The notes under the pieces were generated by a model. That model was given only the letters and a program-made list of their open reading frames with translations. It was not told where the DNA came from and made no database searches. The position numbers were made by a program, and so were the translations under genes. A DNA stretch of 64,000 bases, taken from assembly GCF_001894945.1 (NCBI RefSeq), contig NZ_BCXE01000021.1:62001-126000 (forward strand), written 5' to 3'. This DNA is from Rhodococcus ruber NBRC 15591. GTDB taxonomy: Bacteria > Actinomycetota > Actinomycetes > Mycobacteriales > Mycobacteriaceae. Of the stretch, positions 49,090 to 57,883 are shown piece by piece. Within the stretch, counting starts at the first letter, position 1; each line of letters opens with the position of its first letter.

Positions 49090-50712
49090 ATGACTGTGAG
49101 CTTCACACCCCGCCATCCGTCCGCTGCCGCCGAGATGGAGTGGGACGCGTGGGGTACGGCGGATCGCCGGAAGGAACTCGGCGACGGCGTCCGCACCCTG
49201 CTGCAGCAGGCCCTCGGCGTGGACACCCACCGGGCCCCGTCCCTGGCCGAGAGCGCGGTGCGACTCCTCCCCTCCCGCCTGGACACGCGGCACCGCCACG
49301 GCCTCGGCCGCATCGTCGGCCCCGGGCACGTCGGCGACGACGACGCGGCCCGCCTCCGTCACGCCGGCGGCAAGAGCACCCTCGACCTGCTGCGACGACA
49401 GGACCCGGGACCGCAGGATGCTCCCGACGCGGTGGTGCGGCCCGGCAGCCACGACGAGGTACTCGCCGTACTCGACTACTGCGCCGGCGAGGCGATCGCC
49501 GTCGTCCCGTTCGGCGGCGGCACCAGCGTCGTCGGCGGCCTGGACCCGGTGCGCGACGGATTCGACGCCGTCGTCGCCGTGGACCTGCAACGGATGAATG
49601 CGCTCACCGATCTCGATCCGGTCTCCGGCGTGGCGACGCTGCAGGCCGGCGCCACCGGACCACAGGTCGAGGAACTGCTCGGCGCCCACGGCTTCTCGCT
49701 CGGGCACTTCCCGCAGAGCTTCCGCCACGCGACCGTGGGCGGGTTCGCCGTGACCCGGTCCTCCGGCCAGGCATCGGCGGGCTACGGCCGGTTCGACGAC
49801 ATGGTCGAGCATCTCGTCGTCGCGACGCCGAGCGGTACCGTGCGCGCAGGGCGCGCGCCGGCCTCGGCCGCCGGACCGGACCTGCGGCAGTTGTTCCTCG
49901 GCTCCGAGGGACTGTTCGGCATCGTCACCGAGGTCGGCGTGCGAATCCACCCGGTCCCCGCCGCGGTCGCCCGTCGCGCCTGGTCGTTCCCCGACTTCGC
50001 CACGGGTGCAGACGCGCTGCGCACCCTGGTGCAGACCGGCGCCGTCCCCACCGTGCTGCGTCTGTCGGACGAGTCCGAGACCGCCGTCAATCTCGCGCTG
50101 CACGAACACATCGGTTCGACCGCCCCCACCGGCTGCCTGGCCGTGACCACCGTCGAGGGCACCGCGGACCACGTGCGCGCCCGCGCCGCCGAGGTCGATG
50201 CGCTGCTCGCAGCCACGGGCGGCACCGACCTCGGCGAAGAACCGGCCCGGACCTGGGAGGACGGCCGATTCGACGCACCGCACCTGCGCGACGCGCTGCT
50301 GCGGGCCGGGGCGCTCGCCGAGACCCTCGAAACCGCCACCACGTGGAGTAATCTGGCGCGGTTGCGGACCGCGGTGACCGACGCGCTCACCGCATCGCTG
50401 CAGGATCAGGGCACCCCGCCTCTGGTGCTGTGTCACATCTCGCACACGTACCCCACCGGGGCATCCCTGTACTTCACCGTCGTGTGCGCACAGGCGGACG
50501 ATCCCCTCGCGCAGTGGTCGGCAGCCAAACGCGCCGCCACGGACGCGATCGTGACGGCCGGCGGCACGGTCACCCACCATCATGCCGTCGGCCGGGACCA
50601 CCGGCCCTGGATAGCCGAGGAGATCGGCACACTCGGCACCTGCCTGCTGCGTGCGGTCAAGGACGCAATCGACCCGCGCGGCATCCTCAACCCTGGGAAG
50701 CTGCTGCCGTGA
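49090..50712 (+). CDS. FAD-linked oxidase (alkyl-DHAP-synthase-like, Rv2251-like)
   Basis: A 540-residue flavoprotein of the VAO/PCMH group that resembles alkyldihydroxyacetonephosphate synthase. The FAD-binding region spans about 115-290: VVRPGSHDEVLAVLDYCAGEAIAVVPFGGGTSVVGGL and GHFPQSFRHATVGGFAVTRSSGQASAGYGRFDDMV. The C-terminal cap ends in HHHAVGRDHRPW, where the family has active-site histidines. In eukaryotes this enzyme makes ether lipids; in actinobacteria the reaction is not settled. It neighbours glpD and a lipid kinase, so a glycerolipid role fits. The lipid kinase overlaps its stop by four bases. Confidence 0.85.
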   Translation: MTVSFTPRHPSAAAEMEWDAWGTADRRKELGDGVRTLLQQALGVDTHRAPSLAESAVRLLPSRLDTRHRHGLGRIVGPGHVGDDDAARLRHAGGKSTLDLLRRQDPGPQDAPDAVVRPGSHDEVLAVLDYCAGEAIAVVPFGGGTSVVGGLDPVRDGFDAVVAVDLQRMNALTDLDPVSGVATLQAGATGPQVEELLGAHGFSLGHFPQSFRHATVGGFAVTRSSGQASAGYGRFDDMVEHLVVATPSGTVRAGRAPASAAGPDLRQLFLGSEGLFGIVTEVGVRIHPVPAAVARRAWSFPDFATGADALRTLVQTGAVPTVLRLSDESETAVNLALHEHIGSTAPTGCLAVTTVEGTADHVRARAAEVDALLAATGGTDLGEEPARTWEDGRFDAPHLRDALLRAGALAETLETATTWSNLARLRTAVTDALTASLQDQGTPPLVLCHISHTYPTGASLYFTVVCAQADDPLAQWSAAKRAATDAIVTAGGTVTHHHAVGRDHRPWIAEEIGTLGTCLLRAVKDAIDPRGILNPGKLLP

Positions 50713-51614
50713 TCGAATCCGTCACCGTCCTGACGAATCCGGCCGCGGGTCCGCGTACCGCGCGCGCGACCAGGGCTGCCACGACCCGGTTGCGCGAACG
50801 GGGCCTGCACGTCACCGAGATCGCCGGCGACACCCCGCAGCACTCGCTCGAACTGGTCCGGCGCACCGTGGCCGCCGGTACCGGGGCACTCGTCGCGGTC
50901 GGCGGGGACGGGCTCGTCTGGCTCGCCTGGCAGGCACTCGCGCAGAGCGGCATACCGCTCGGCATCGTCCCGGCCGGGACCGGGAACGATCTGGCCCGCG
51001 TCCTGCAGCTGCCGTCGGACCCGGTGGCCGCGGCCGACGTGGTCGCCGACGGGTCGACGCGGACGATCGATCTCGGCCGGGTCCGGGCGGCCGGCCGGCC
51101 GGACCACTGGTTCGGCACCGTGCTCGCCAGCGGCTTCGACTCACTGGTCACCGACCGCGCCAACCGGATGCGGCGGCCGCGCGGCCGACTGCGCTACAAC
51201 GTCGCGATGGTCGCGGAACTGGCGCATCTGCGCTTGCTGCCGTACCGCATCACGCTGGACGACGGCGACCTCGAGGTGGCGGCGACGATGGTGGCCGTGG
51301 GCAACGCCTCGACCTACGGGGGCGGCATGCGCATCGCCCCGGCCGCACGTCTCGACGACGGTCTCCTCGACGTCGTGATCGTGACCTCGGCCAACCGGAC
51401 CCGCCTGCTGCGCCTGTTCCCGACCGTCTACCGCGGCACCCATGTCGAGCTGGACGAGGTGACCGTGCGCCGCACCCGGCGAGTGCGGCTCGAATGTCCC
51501 GGCATCTCCGCGTACGCGGACGGCGAGCCGCTCGGCCCGCTGCCCGTCGACGTCGAGGCCGTACCCGGAGCCGGAGTCGTCCTCGTGCCCGGTGCTCAGC
51601 CCCCGAACGTGTAG
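50709..51614 (+). CDS. diacylglycerol/lipid kinase (Rv2252-like)
   Basis: A 301-residue kinase of the DAGK catalytic family. It begins VTVLTNPAAG, has the nucleotide-binding VAVGGDGLVWLAWQAL (GGDG at 65-68) and PAGTGNDLARVL, and a later GGGMRIAPAARLDDGLLDVVIV. The family usually has Thr after GGDG; here it is Leu. It phosphorylates diacylglycerol or a similar lipid; the M. tuberculosis homologue is reported to be a diacylglycerol kinase involved in phosphatidylinositol mannoside synthesis. The GTG overlaps the flavoprotein stop (GTGA). The C-terminal end overlaps the convergent deacetylase by 19 bases. Confidence 0.88.
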   Translation: MIESVTVLTNPAAGPRTARATRAATTRLRERGLHVTEIAGDTPQHSLELVRRTVAAGTGALVAVGGDGLVWLAWQALAQSGIPLGIVPAGTGNDLARVLQLPSDPVAAADVVADGSTRTIDLGRVRAAGRPDHWFGTVLASGFDSLVTDRANRMRRPRGRLRYNVAMVAELAHLRLLPYRITLDDGDLEVAATMVAVGNASTYGGGMRIAPAARLDDGLLDVVIVTSANRTRLLRLFPTVYRGTHVELDEVTVRRTRRVRLECPGISAYADGEPLGPLPVDVEAVPGAGVVLVPGAQPPNV

Positions 51615-52309
51615 AGCTCGAAACCGGCGGCCCGGTCGAAGCCGGGCAGCGCCGCGGTGGCCGACTCCACCTGCGCCCGGGCCTGGTCGATCACCGGGTC
51701 GGCCGCGAGCGCCTCGAGGTAGCGGCGATGCTCGGCGAGGGACGCGACGCCGGCCTCGACCGTGTCGGTGACGTCCACCGCGTGAGTCGGAGACGTCGTG
51801 TTCACCGCGACCCACCGCACCCCGGGCCACGGCGGCAGCCCCTGCTCGGCCAGCTCCGGGAAGATCCATTCGTTCGCCGCGTCGGCGACCGCGTCGAGCA
51901 CGCTCAGTCCCAGGGCCCGATGGTCGGCACTGTTGAGGACACCGGGAAACCACGTGAGCCCGAAGTGGCCGGTCACCACCATCTCGGGACGGTGCCGCCG
52001 GATCGCCGCCGCAAGATCGCGACGCAGGTCCGGCCCGGCCACCAGGCGGCCGTCCGGGTGCCCGAGGAACTCCACCACCTCGACTCCGACGACGCGAGCC
52101 GACGCCCGCTCCTCCTGCTCACGCAGCGGCCCGCACTCGGCCGGCGGCAGACCCGCGATGCCGGCCTCACCGCTGGTCGCCAGCACGTACCGCACGTCCT
52201 TGCCCTGGCGGGTCCACCGCGCCACCGCCGAGGCCGCACCGTACTCGATGTCGTCCGGGTGCGCGGCGATCACGAGCGCACGCTGCCAGTCCTCGGGTAC
52301 CGGTTCCAT
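51596..52309 (-). CDS. PIG-L/LmbE deacetylase
   Basis: A 237-residue zinc-dependent deacetylase. The metal motif AAHPDDIEYG is at about 15-24, and a late ligand histidine lies in SADHRALGLSVLDAV. MshB (mycothiol) and Mca also belong to this family, as do lipid GlcNAc deacetylases. Compared with MshB of about 300 residues this protein is shorter and lacks its insertions, so it is probably not MshB. The start MEPVPEDWQRALVIAAHPDD is preferred; a much longer antisense frame through the esterase is not real. Its stop overlaps the end of the lipid kinase gene. Confidence 0.85.
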   Translation of the reverse strand: MEPVPEDWQRALVIAAHPDDIEYGAASAVARWTRQGKDVRYVLATSGEAGIAGLPPAECGPLREQEERASARVVGVEVVEFLGHPDGRLVAGPDLRRDLAAAIRRHRPEMVVTGHFGLTWFPGVLNSADHRALGLSVLDAVADAANEWIFPELAEQGLPPWPGVRWVAVNTTSPTHAVDVTDTVEAGVASLAEHRRYLEALAADPVIDQARAQVESATAALPGFDRAAGFELYTFGG

Positions 52310-52366
52310 TCCTCTACTATCGCCGATCCCGGTGCGCCGGTGGGAGCCTCGCGCATACTGGATGTC

Positions 52367-53698
52367 GTGTCGTGGTCCGGACTCGTCGAAGCAGCGCTCG
52401 ACGTGCATCTGACCACGACGGCTGCCGCCGTGGTGTTTGTCGTCCTCGCCGTCGGCGGTTTCACCGCGCTCGTCGCACGCCGTAGCCGCCGATGGCTCGT
52501 CGTGTGGGTTCCCGTGGCCGTCGTGTCCACGGTTGTGCTCGTGCTCGCGGCGGCCGTGCTCGTCGAGCAGGTGTGGCGACCGTTTCCGGACCGACTGCCG
52601 CGCTCGGTGTACGTGTGGTCCGGCCTGGCCGTCCTGGCAATCGCGCTCGGCGCCGGCCGCTGGGTCGTCCGGCACCGGGACCGGCGACCGCTGGCCGCGG
52701 CCGGTCTCGTCGTGGCCGTCGTAGCGGTGGTGGTGGCCGCCGCGGGGCAGGTCAACGCGGTGTACGACGCCTACCCGACGGTGCGTGCGGCTCTGGGTCT
52801 GAGCAACTACCGCACGGTGCCGCTCGCCGAGGCCTTGGGCTCGGCGGCGGCGACGATCGACCGGCGACCTCTGTCGGAGAACTGGACACCGCGCGGCGAC
52901 CTGCCGGAAACCGGGGCGGTGACGACCGCACGGATACCGGGCGCTGTCTCCGGATTCCGTGCGCGGGACGCACGAATCTACCTCCCCCCGGCGTACTTCG
53001 CCGACCCGCGACCCGAACTGCCCGTGCTGGTGCTGCTGGCCGGCCAGCCCGGTGGCACCGAAGACTGGCTCGTCGGCGGACGGTTGACGCAGATCATGGA
53101 TGCCTACGCGGCGGAGCACGACGGCCTCGCACCCGTCGTCGTGCTGGCCGACGGAACCGGCGGGCAGTTCGACAACCCGCTGTGCGTCGACTCGCATCTC
53201 GGCAACGTCGCGACGTACCTGACCGTCGATGTGCCGGCCTGGGTGCGCAGGCAACTGCAGGTCGACCCGGATCCGTCCGGATGGGCGATCGGCGGCTTCT
53301 CCTACGGCGGGACGTGCGCCCTGCAACTGGCGACCACCCGGCCCGACGTCTACCCGACCTTCCTCGACCTGTCGGGGCAGGCGGAACCCACCATCGGAGA
53401 CCGGGACCGCACCGTCCGGGAGGTATTCGGCGGCGACGCGGCCGCCTTCGCGCGCAACAACCCGGCCGAGTTGCTGACGCGTAACCGGTACCCCGGATCG
53501 GCGGGTGTCTTCGTCGTCGGTCTCGACGACCGCGAATATCGCTCCGGGCTGGAGCAGCTGACGACAGCGGCCGCGGCCGCCGGAATGGACGTCCACCTGA
53601 CGGAGCTTCCCGGCGCACACAGCTTCGCGGTGTGGTCCGCCGGATTGGAGAAGGAGTTGCCGTGGCTCAGCCGACGACTCGGCCTCGTCGCTCGATGA
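52367..53698 (+). CDS. membrane-anchored alpha/beta-hydrolase esterase
   Basis: A 443-residue protein with four predicted N-terminal helices (about 16-37, 44-66, 81-98 and 109-128) and an extracytoplasmic esterase domain from about 185. The domain belongs to the esterase D/mycolyltransferase-like family: IYLPPAYF, LVLLAGQPGG, nucleophile Ser312 in GGFSYGGTCALQ, and His in LPGAHSF. The downstream gene overlaps it by 37 bases and encodes an aminoacyl-PG-synthase-like protein. As I recall, C. glutamicum has a similar esterase/alanyl-PG synthase pair, so the enzyme may remove or transfer aminoacyl groups on lipids. The GTG at 52367 removes a long false upstream frame. Confidence 0.78.
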   Translation: MSWSGLVEAALDVHLTTTAAAVVFVVLAVGGFTALVARRSRRWLVVWVPVAVVSTVVLVLAAAVLVEQVWRPFPDRLPRSVYVWSGLAVLAIALGAGRWVVRHRDRRPLAAAGLVVAVVAVVVAAAGQVNAVYDAYPTVRAALGLSNYRTVPLAEALGSAAATIDRRPLSENWTPRGDLPETGAVTTARIPGAVSGFRARDARIYLPPAYFADPRPELPVLVLLAGQPGGTEDWLVGGRLTQIMDAYAAEHDGLAPVVVLADGTGGQFDNPLCVDSHLGNVATYLTVDVPAWVRRQLQVDPDPSGWAIGGFSYGGTCALQLATTRPDVYPTFLDLSGQAEPTIGDRDRTVREVFGGDAAAFARNNPAELLTRNRYPGSAGVFVVGLDDREYRSGLEQLTTAAAAAGMDVHLTELPGAHSFAVWSAGLEKELPWLSRRLGLVAR

Positions 53699-56181
53699 CG
53701 GCGCGTGCCGGTGGGGTGCTGCGCCGGGCTCCGGTGTCCCTGACCCTGCTCGCGGTGTTCTGGGTGGCCGGACTCGTCACTGGTTCGGTGCTGCACGGCC
53801 CGTCGCGCGAGTTGGCCCTCCAGATCTCGCTGGGTACCGGCAGCATCGGCGAAGGCCGCGTATGGGTGCTGTGGACCTCCGGGCTGTTCGCCTCCGGTCT
53901 CGGCGAGTACATTCTGGCGACTGCGGCGATCCTTGCGGTGGCCGTGCCCGTCGAGAACCGGATCGGTGCCGGCAGGTTCGCGGTGGCCGCCGTGGTCTCG
54001 CAGGGCGCAGGTGCCACGCTCGCGCTCGTCGTGGCGCTGCTCGCGTCCTCCGTACCGAACTCGTGGGGATTCGAACTGCACGGTCACCTGATCGAGGACC
54101 CACTGCCGTGGATCCTGGGCGCCCTGCTCGCGGCCACCGCGGGGATGGGCACTCTGTGGCGTCGCCGTATTCGCACACTGGTGCTGGTGTTCCTCGTCAC
54201 GACCGCGCTGTTCGCCGGCCACCTGCAGGACGTCACGCGCCTCTGCGCGGCGCTGACGGGGTTTTTCCTCGGTCCGGTGCTGTTCGGGCGGGCCGCCCGC
54301 GGTCCGGCACTCGGCGGCACGGTGCGGGAGCGCCGCACCCTGGTGGCGCTCGTCGTGGCGGCGAGCGTCCTCGGGCCCGTCCTCGCGGCGTTCTCGCCAC
54401 ACGCCATCGGCCCGCTGTCCGCGCTGCGCGAGCTGTTCGACCAGGTCCCCTATACCGCACGGGAGCTGGTCGACGTCTGCGCGGACCCGGCTCTGCGTGA
54501 CGAGTGCCGCAAGGGGCAGCAGGCGCTGCGCTTGTCGGGCATCGGGCCCCTGGTGATGAACCTCATGCCGTCGGCGGTGCTACTGGTCGGGGCGGAGGGT
54601 CTGCGTCGCGGGCGCCGCGCCGCCTGGCTCCTGTCGGTATGGGGACACGTCGCACTGATCGCCGTGGCCGCAGTGAGCGTGATCGTGCAGATCACCGAGC
54701 AGGACGAGACCCGCTCACTGCTGTACGGCGCGCGCCGCAGCAGCTCGGTCTCCATGGAACTCGCACCGCTGCTCGCCCTTGTCGCGGTGCTCGTGCTGCT
54801 GCTGGCGACCCGGCGGTTGTTCGGCGTGCAGGCACCGCGCGGCACCTATCCCCGCGTGTGGCTGGGCACCGGGGCCGCCGCAGGCGTCGCCCTCGTCACC
54901 TATGTGGCGCTGGGAACGCTGCTCTCCGACGACTTCGACCGCGATCCGGGCATCGGCACGCTGCTGCGCGACGCGCCGCGACGGCTCGTGCCGCCTGTGT
55001 ACCTGCAGTTGTTCGAACCCCCCGTACTGCCGCTGACGTCACCCGCCACACTGCTGTTCGAGTGGGTCGGAGTGCTCGTGTGGGTCACATTCTGCATGCT
55101 GATGCTCCGCAGCTTCGTGGTCCCCGCCGTCGGGCACGATCCCCGCGACGAGCTTCGCGTCCGTGCGCTGCTGCACCGCCCCGGGGGTAGTTCCCTGTCC
55201 TGGATGACCACGTGGAGCGGCAACCGGTACTGGTTCACCGCCGACGGCCGGCACGCCGTCGCCTACCGGGTGCACTCGGGTGTCGCGCTGACCACCGGTG
55301 ACCCCGTGGGCAATCCGGCCGACCTCGAGCGGGCGGTCGACGAGTTCGCCACGTACTGTCTCGGCAACGGCTGGACCCCGTGCTTCTACTCGGTCGGGGA
55401 GGACACCGCCGCAATCGGCCGGGGTCACGGCTGGAGCTGCCTGCGGGTAGCCGAGGAGACGGTCGTGGCATTACCCGGCCTCGCCTTCAAGGGCAAAAAG
55501 TTCCAGGACGTGCGCACCGCCCTCAACCGCGCCGTCAAGGACGGAGTGCAGGCACGGTGGACGACGTTCGCCGAGGCTCCGCTGGCGGTGACGGAACAGA
55601 TCGTGGCGATCTCCGAGGAGTGGGTCGCCGACAAGGGCCTCCCCGAGATGGGCTTCACCCTCGGCGGCCTCGAAGAACTGCGCGACCCGGAGGTGCGACT
55701 GCTCCTGGCGATCGACGCGGACGACCGCGTGCACGCGGTGACGTCGTGGCTGCCGGTCTACCGGGACGGCGCCCTGATCGGTCTGACGCTGGACTTCATG
55801 CGCCGCCGCTCGGAGGGATTCCGTCCCGCAATGGAATTTCTCATCGCCTCCGCCGCGATGTCCGCGCAGGAGGAGGGTCTCGAGTTCCTCAGCTTGTCGG
55901 GCGCGCCGCTCGCCGGAACCGACCCGGCGGCCGACGCACTCGACCGCGGCGCACTCGACGCGCTGCTCGATCTGCTGGGCCGCACCCTCGAGCCGGTCTA
56001 CGGATTCCGGTCCCTACTCGCCTTCAAAACGAAGTTCCAGCCGCAGCACCGGCCCATGTACATGGTCTTCCCCGACGCCGCAGCACTGCCCACGATCGGA
56101 CTCGCCGTCGGGCATGCGTATCTGCCCGACGTGTCGCTCGGGCAGGGACGCCGGCTGGTCGCGCAGTTGCTGCGCCGATGA
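53662..56181 (+). CDS. aminoacyl-phosphatidylglycerol synthase-like membrane protein (DUF2156)
   Basis: An 839-residue membrane enzyme. Residues 1-500 hold about 12 helices; the early part (GEYILATAAILAVAVPVENRIGAGRF) looks rhomboid-like. The C-terminal DUF2156 domain from about 510 has a tandem GNAT fold (WSGNRYWFTADGRHAVAYRVHSGVALTTGDPVG; FKGKKFQDVRTALNRAVKDG; FLSLSGAPLAG), as in MprF and alanyl-PG synthases. It should move an amino acid from aminoacyl-tRNA to a membrane lipid, reducing negative surface charge. No lysyl-tRNA synthetase domain is present, unlike mycobacterial LysX. GAAGGAG inside the esterase gene lies five bases before the GTG at 53662. Confidence 0.82.
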   Translation: MAQPTTRPRRSMTARAGGVLRRAPVSLTLLAVFWVAGLVTGSVLHGPSRELALQISLGTGSIGEGRVWVLWTSGLFASGLGEYILATAAILAVAVPVENRIGAGRFAVAAVVSQGAGATLALVVALLASSVPNSWGFELHGHLIEDPLPWILGALLAATAGMGTLWRRRIRTLVLVFLVTTALFAGHLQDVTRLCAALTGFFLGPVLFGRAARGPALGGTVRERRTLVALVVAASVLGPVLAAFSPHAIGPLSALRELFDQVPYTARELVDVCADPALRDECRKGQQALRLSGIGPLVMNLMPSAVLLVGAEGLRRGRRAAWLLSVWGHVALIAVAAVSVIVQITEQDETRSLLYGARRSSSVSMELAPLLALVAVLVLLLATRRLFGVQAPRGTYPRVWLGTGAAAGVALVTYVALGTLLSDDFDRDPGIGTLLRDAPRRLVPPVYLQLFEPPVLPLTSPATLLFEWVGVLVWVTFCMLMLRSFVVPAVGHDPRDELRVRALLHRPGGSSLSWMTTWSGNRYWFTADGRHAVAYRVHSGVALTTGDPVGNPADLERAVDEFATYCLGNGWTPCFYSVGEDTAAIGRGHGWSCLRVAEETVVALPGLAFKGKKFQDVRTALNRAVKDGVQARWTTFAEAPLAVTEQIVAISEEWVADKGLPEMGFTLGGLEELRDPEVRLLLAIDADDRVHAVTSWLPVYRDGALIGLTLDFMRRRSEGFRPAMEFLIASAAMSAQEEGLEFLSLSGAPLAGTDPAADALDRGALDALLDLLGRTLEPVYGFRSLLAFKTKFQPQHRPMYMVFPDAAALPTIGLAVGHAYLPDVSLGQGRRLVAQLLRR

Positions 56182-56193
56182 GCCGGCGTGACC

Positions 56194-56367
56194 TCACACC
56201 CGGGTGATGTGATCGTCCTTGCTGCCGCTCACGGCCTTGTACACCATGTAGCCGCCGAAGATCAGCGCACTCACCACGAGAATTCCGAACAGGTGCTCCG
56301 CGAGCGCCCCGATCACCACGAGAGCGATCCACACCAGCGCCACCACACCCACGATCTTCCAGAACAT
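56194..56367 (-). CDS. 57-residue membrane protein
   Basis: A short gene opposite to its neighbours. It starts MFWKIVGVVALVWIALVV and has two hydrophobic segments (about 5-21 and 27-44), ending in a charged tail KAVSGSKDDHITRV. AAGGAG lies six bases before the ATG, which supports translation. Its stop is 12 bases from the stop of the aminoacyl-lipid synthase gene, so the two genes converge. I do not recognise a family. Similar tiny hydrophobic proteins are common in actinomycetes and are often missed. Confidence 0.7.
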   Translation of the reverse strand: MFWKIVGVVALVWIALVVIGALAEHLFGILVVSALIFGGYMVYKAVSGSKDDHITRV

Positions 56368-56583
56368 CGTCCACTCCTTGCCTCGTTGCCGTCGAGGTCG
56401 ATCCTGACACTCCCCGCACCGAAAAACACCAGGTCAACGCAGAGATCAGGGAAAGATGGGTGGTTACCCGGAGACCGGAGCCGCACTGCTGGGGGCCCGG
56501 CCCGGAGCGGGGTGGTGACAGGGAGCACGCCGCGGCGACATACCCTCGACAGGTTCGGTCCCCTCGTCAGAAGGCTGAGAATC

Positions 56584-57180
56584 GTGTCCTCGACCCGCAG
56601 CACGCCCGCCCGCGACCTGGCACAGATCGCCGTGTTCGCCGCCCTGATCATCGCCCTGGGCCTGCCCGGACAGATCACCATGGGCTCGTCGGGCGTGCCG
56701 ATCACGCTGCAGACGCTGGGCGTCATGCTTGCCGGCGCCCTGCTCGGCGTCCGCAGGGGCGTGCTGTCGGTGGCGACGGTGATCGTGCTGGGCCTGGCGC
56801 TGCCGGTGCTCGCGGGGGGACGCACCACGCTCACGGCGCTGGCCGGGCCCACGGTCGGCTTCCTGCTCGGCTGGCTGCCCGCCGTGGCGGTGATCGGCTG
56901 GCTCTCGGCGCGCATGCTGCCCCGCTACCGGGTGCTGCCGGGCATCGCCGTCAACGTGCTCGGCGGCATCGTCGTGCTCTACGCGTTCGGGATCGCCGGC
57001 ATGCTCGCGCGCACCGATCTCACGCTGTGGGCGGCCCTGAGCGCGAACGCCACCTTCCTGCCCGGTGACCTGCTCAAGGCCGTCGTGGCGGCGGTCGTCG
57101 CCGCGCAGGTGCACCGCGCCTACCCCGCCCTGTCGAGTCCGAGCGCACCGGCGCGCCCGGCCGCCGATCCCGCGCACTGA
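56584..57180 (+). CDS. bioY: biotin transporter BioY
   Basis: A 198-residue membrane protein with six helices, the substrate-binding S component of an energy-coupling-factor transporter. The signature region is ALIIALGLPGQITMGSSGVPITLQTLGVMLAGALLG, and the later LPGDLLKAVVAAVVAAQ is also typical. The start is a GTG with a weak ribosome-binding site. It is followed 22 bases later by the ATPase and permease genes, forming bioYMN. I saw no BioR/BioQ-type operator in the 216 bases upstream. Confidence 0.92.
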   Translation: MSSTRSTPARDLAQIAVFAALIIALGLPGQITMGSSGVPITLQTLGVMLAGALLGVRRGVLSVATVIVLGLALPVLAGGRTTLTALAGPTVGFLLGWLPAVAVIGWLSARMLPRYRVLPGIAVNVLGGIVVLYAFGIAGMLARTDLTLWAALSANATFLPGDLLKAVVAAVVAAQVHRAYPALSSPSAPARPAADPAH

Positions 57181-57202
57181 ACGTCGCGCCGGACACGACC
57201 GC

Positions 57203-57883
57203 ATGAGCGAGATCCGCTTCCGGCAGGTGGGGCACGCCTACGGGGAGCGCACCGTCCTCGACGGCATCGACGTGACCCTCACCGAACGCCGCGTCGGGAT
57301 CGTCGGTGCCAACGGCAGCGGCAAGTCCACCCTGGCGCGGATGATCAACGGACTGGTGGTCCCGACCTCCGGCACCGTCACGGTGGACGGCCTCGACACC
57401 GCCCGCAAGGCCCGCGAGGTGCGCCGGCGCGTGGGATTCGTGTTCACCGATCCCGATCATCAGATCGTGATGCCCACTGTCGCGGAGGACGTCGCCTTCT
57501 CCCTGCGCCGCAGCGGACTCGGCAAGGACGAGCGCGCGGAACGGGTACGGCGGGTGCTCGCCGACTTCGGGCTGGCCGGGCACCACGACCACCCGAGTCA
57601 CCTGCTCTCCGGTGGGCAGAAGCAACTCCTCGCCCTCGCGGCGATCATGGTCACCGAGCCGCACGTACTGGTGGCGGACGAGCCGACGACGCTGCTGGAC
57701 CTGCGCAACGCCCGGCTGATCGCCCGGACCTTCGCCGCCCTCGAGCAGCAACTGGTCGTGGTCACCCACCATCTGGATCTACTGGCGGGCTTCGATCGGG
57801 TGCTCGTCGTCGACGGCGGCCGCGTCGTCGCCGACGATGCGCCGGGCCCGGCGATCGACTTCTACCGCAAGCTGGTCTCGTGA
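57203..57883 (+). CDS. bioM: biotin ECF transporter ATPase BioM
   Basis: A 226-residue ATP-binding protein of the CbiO type. Walker A is VGANGSGKST near 38, the Q-loop region FVFTDPDHQIVMPTVAEDVAF is typical of energy-coupling-factor ATPases, the signature is LLSGGQKQLLALA, and Walker B is VLVADEPTTLLD. It drives biotin uptake with BioY and BioN. The ATG was chosen over a longer frame that runs back into bioY. It overlaps bioN by four bases (GTGA). Confidence 0.92.
   Translation: MSEIRFRQVGHAYGERTVLDGIDVTLTERRVGIVGANGSGKSTLARMINGLVVPTSGTVTVDGLDTARKAREVRRRVGFVFTDPDHQIVMPTVAEDVAFSLRRSGLGKDERAERVRRVLADFGLAGHHDHPSHLLSGGQKQLLALAAIMVTEPHVLVADEPTTLLDLRNARLIARTFAALEQQLVVVTHHLDLLAGFDRVLVVDGGRVVADDAPGPAIDFYRKLVS

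Noticed and set aside
50651-53698. 1015-codon plus-strand frame seeming to join the lipid kinase region to the esterase.
   Set aside because: The first 570 codons are a shadow of the lipid kinase and the minus-strand deacetylase; a proper start for the esterase lies at 52367.
53662-56181. Calling this gene lysX.
   Set aside because: It has no lysyl-tRNA synthetase domain, so only the general aminoacyl-lipid synthase call is supported.
56520-56583. CTGAGA-like motif before bioY suggesting a TPP riboswitch.
   Set aside because: The rest of the TPP aptamer, including the second conserved strand, is missing, and the gene is a biotin transporter.
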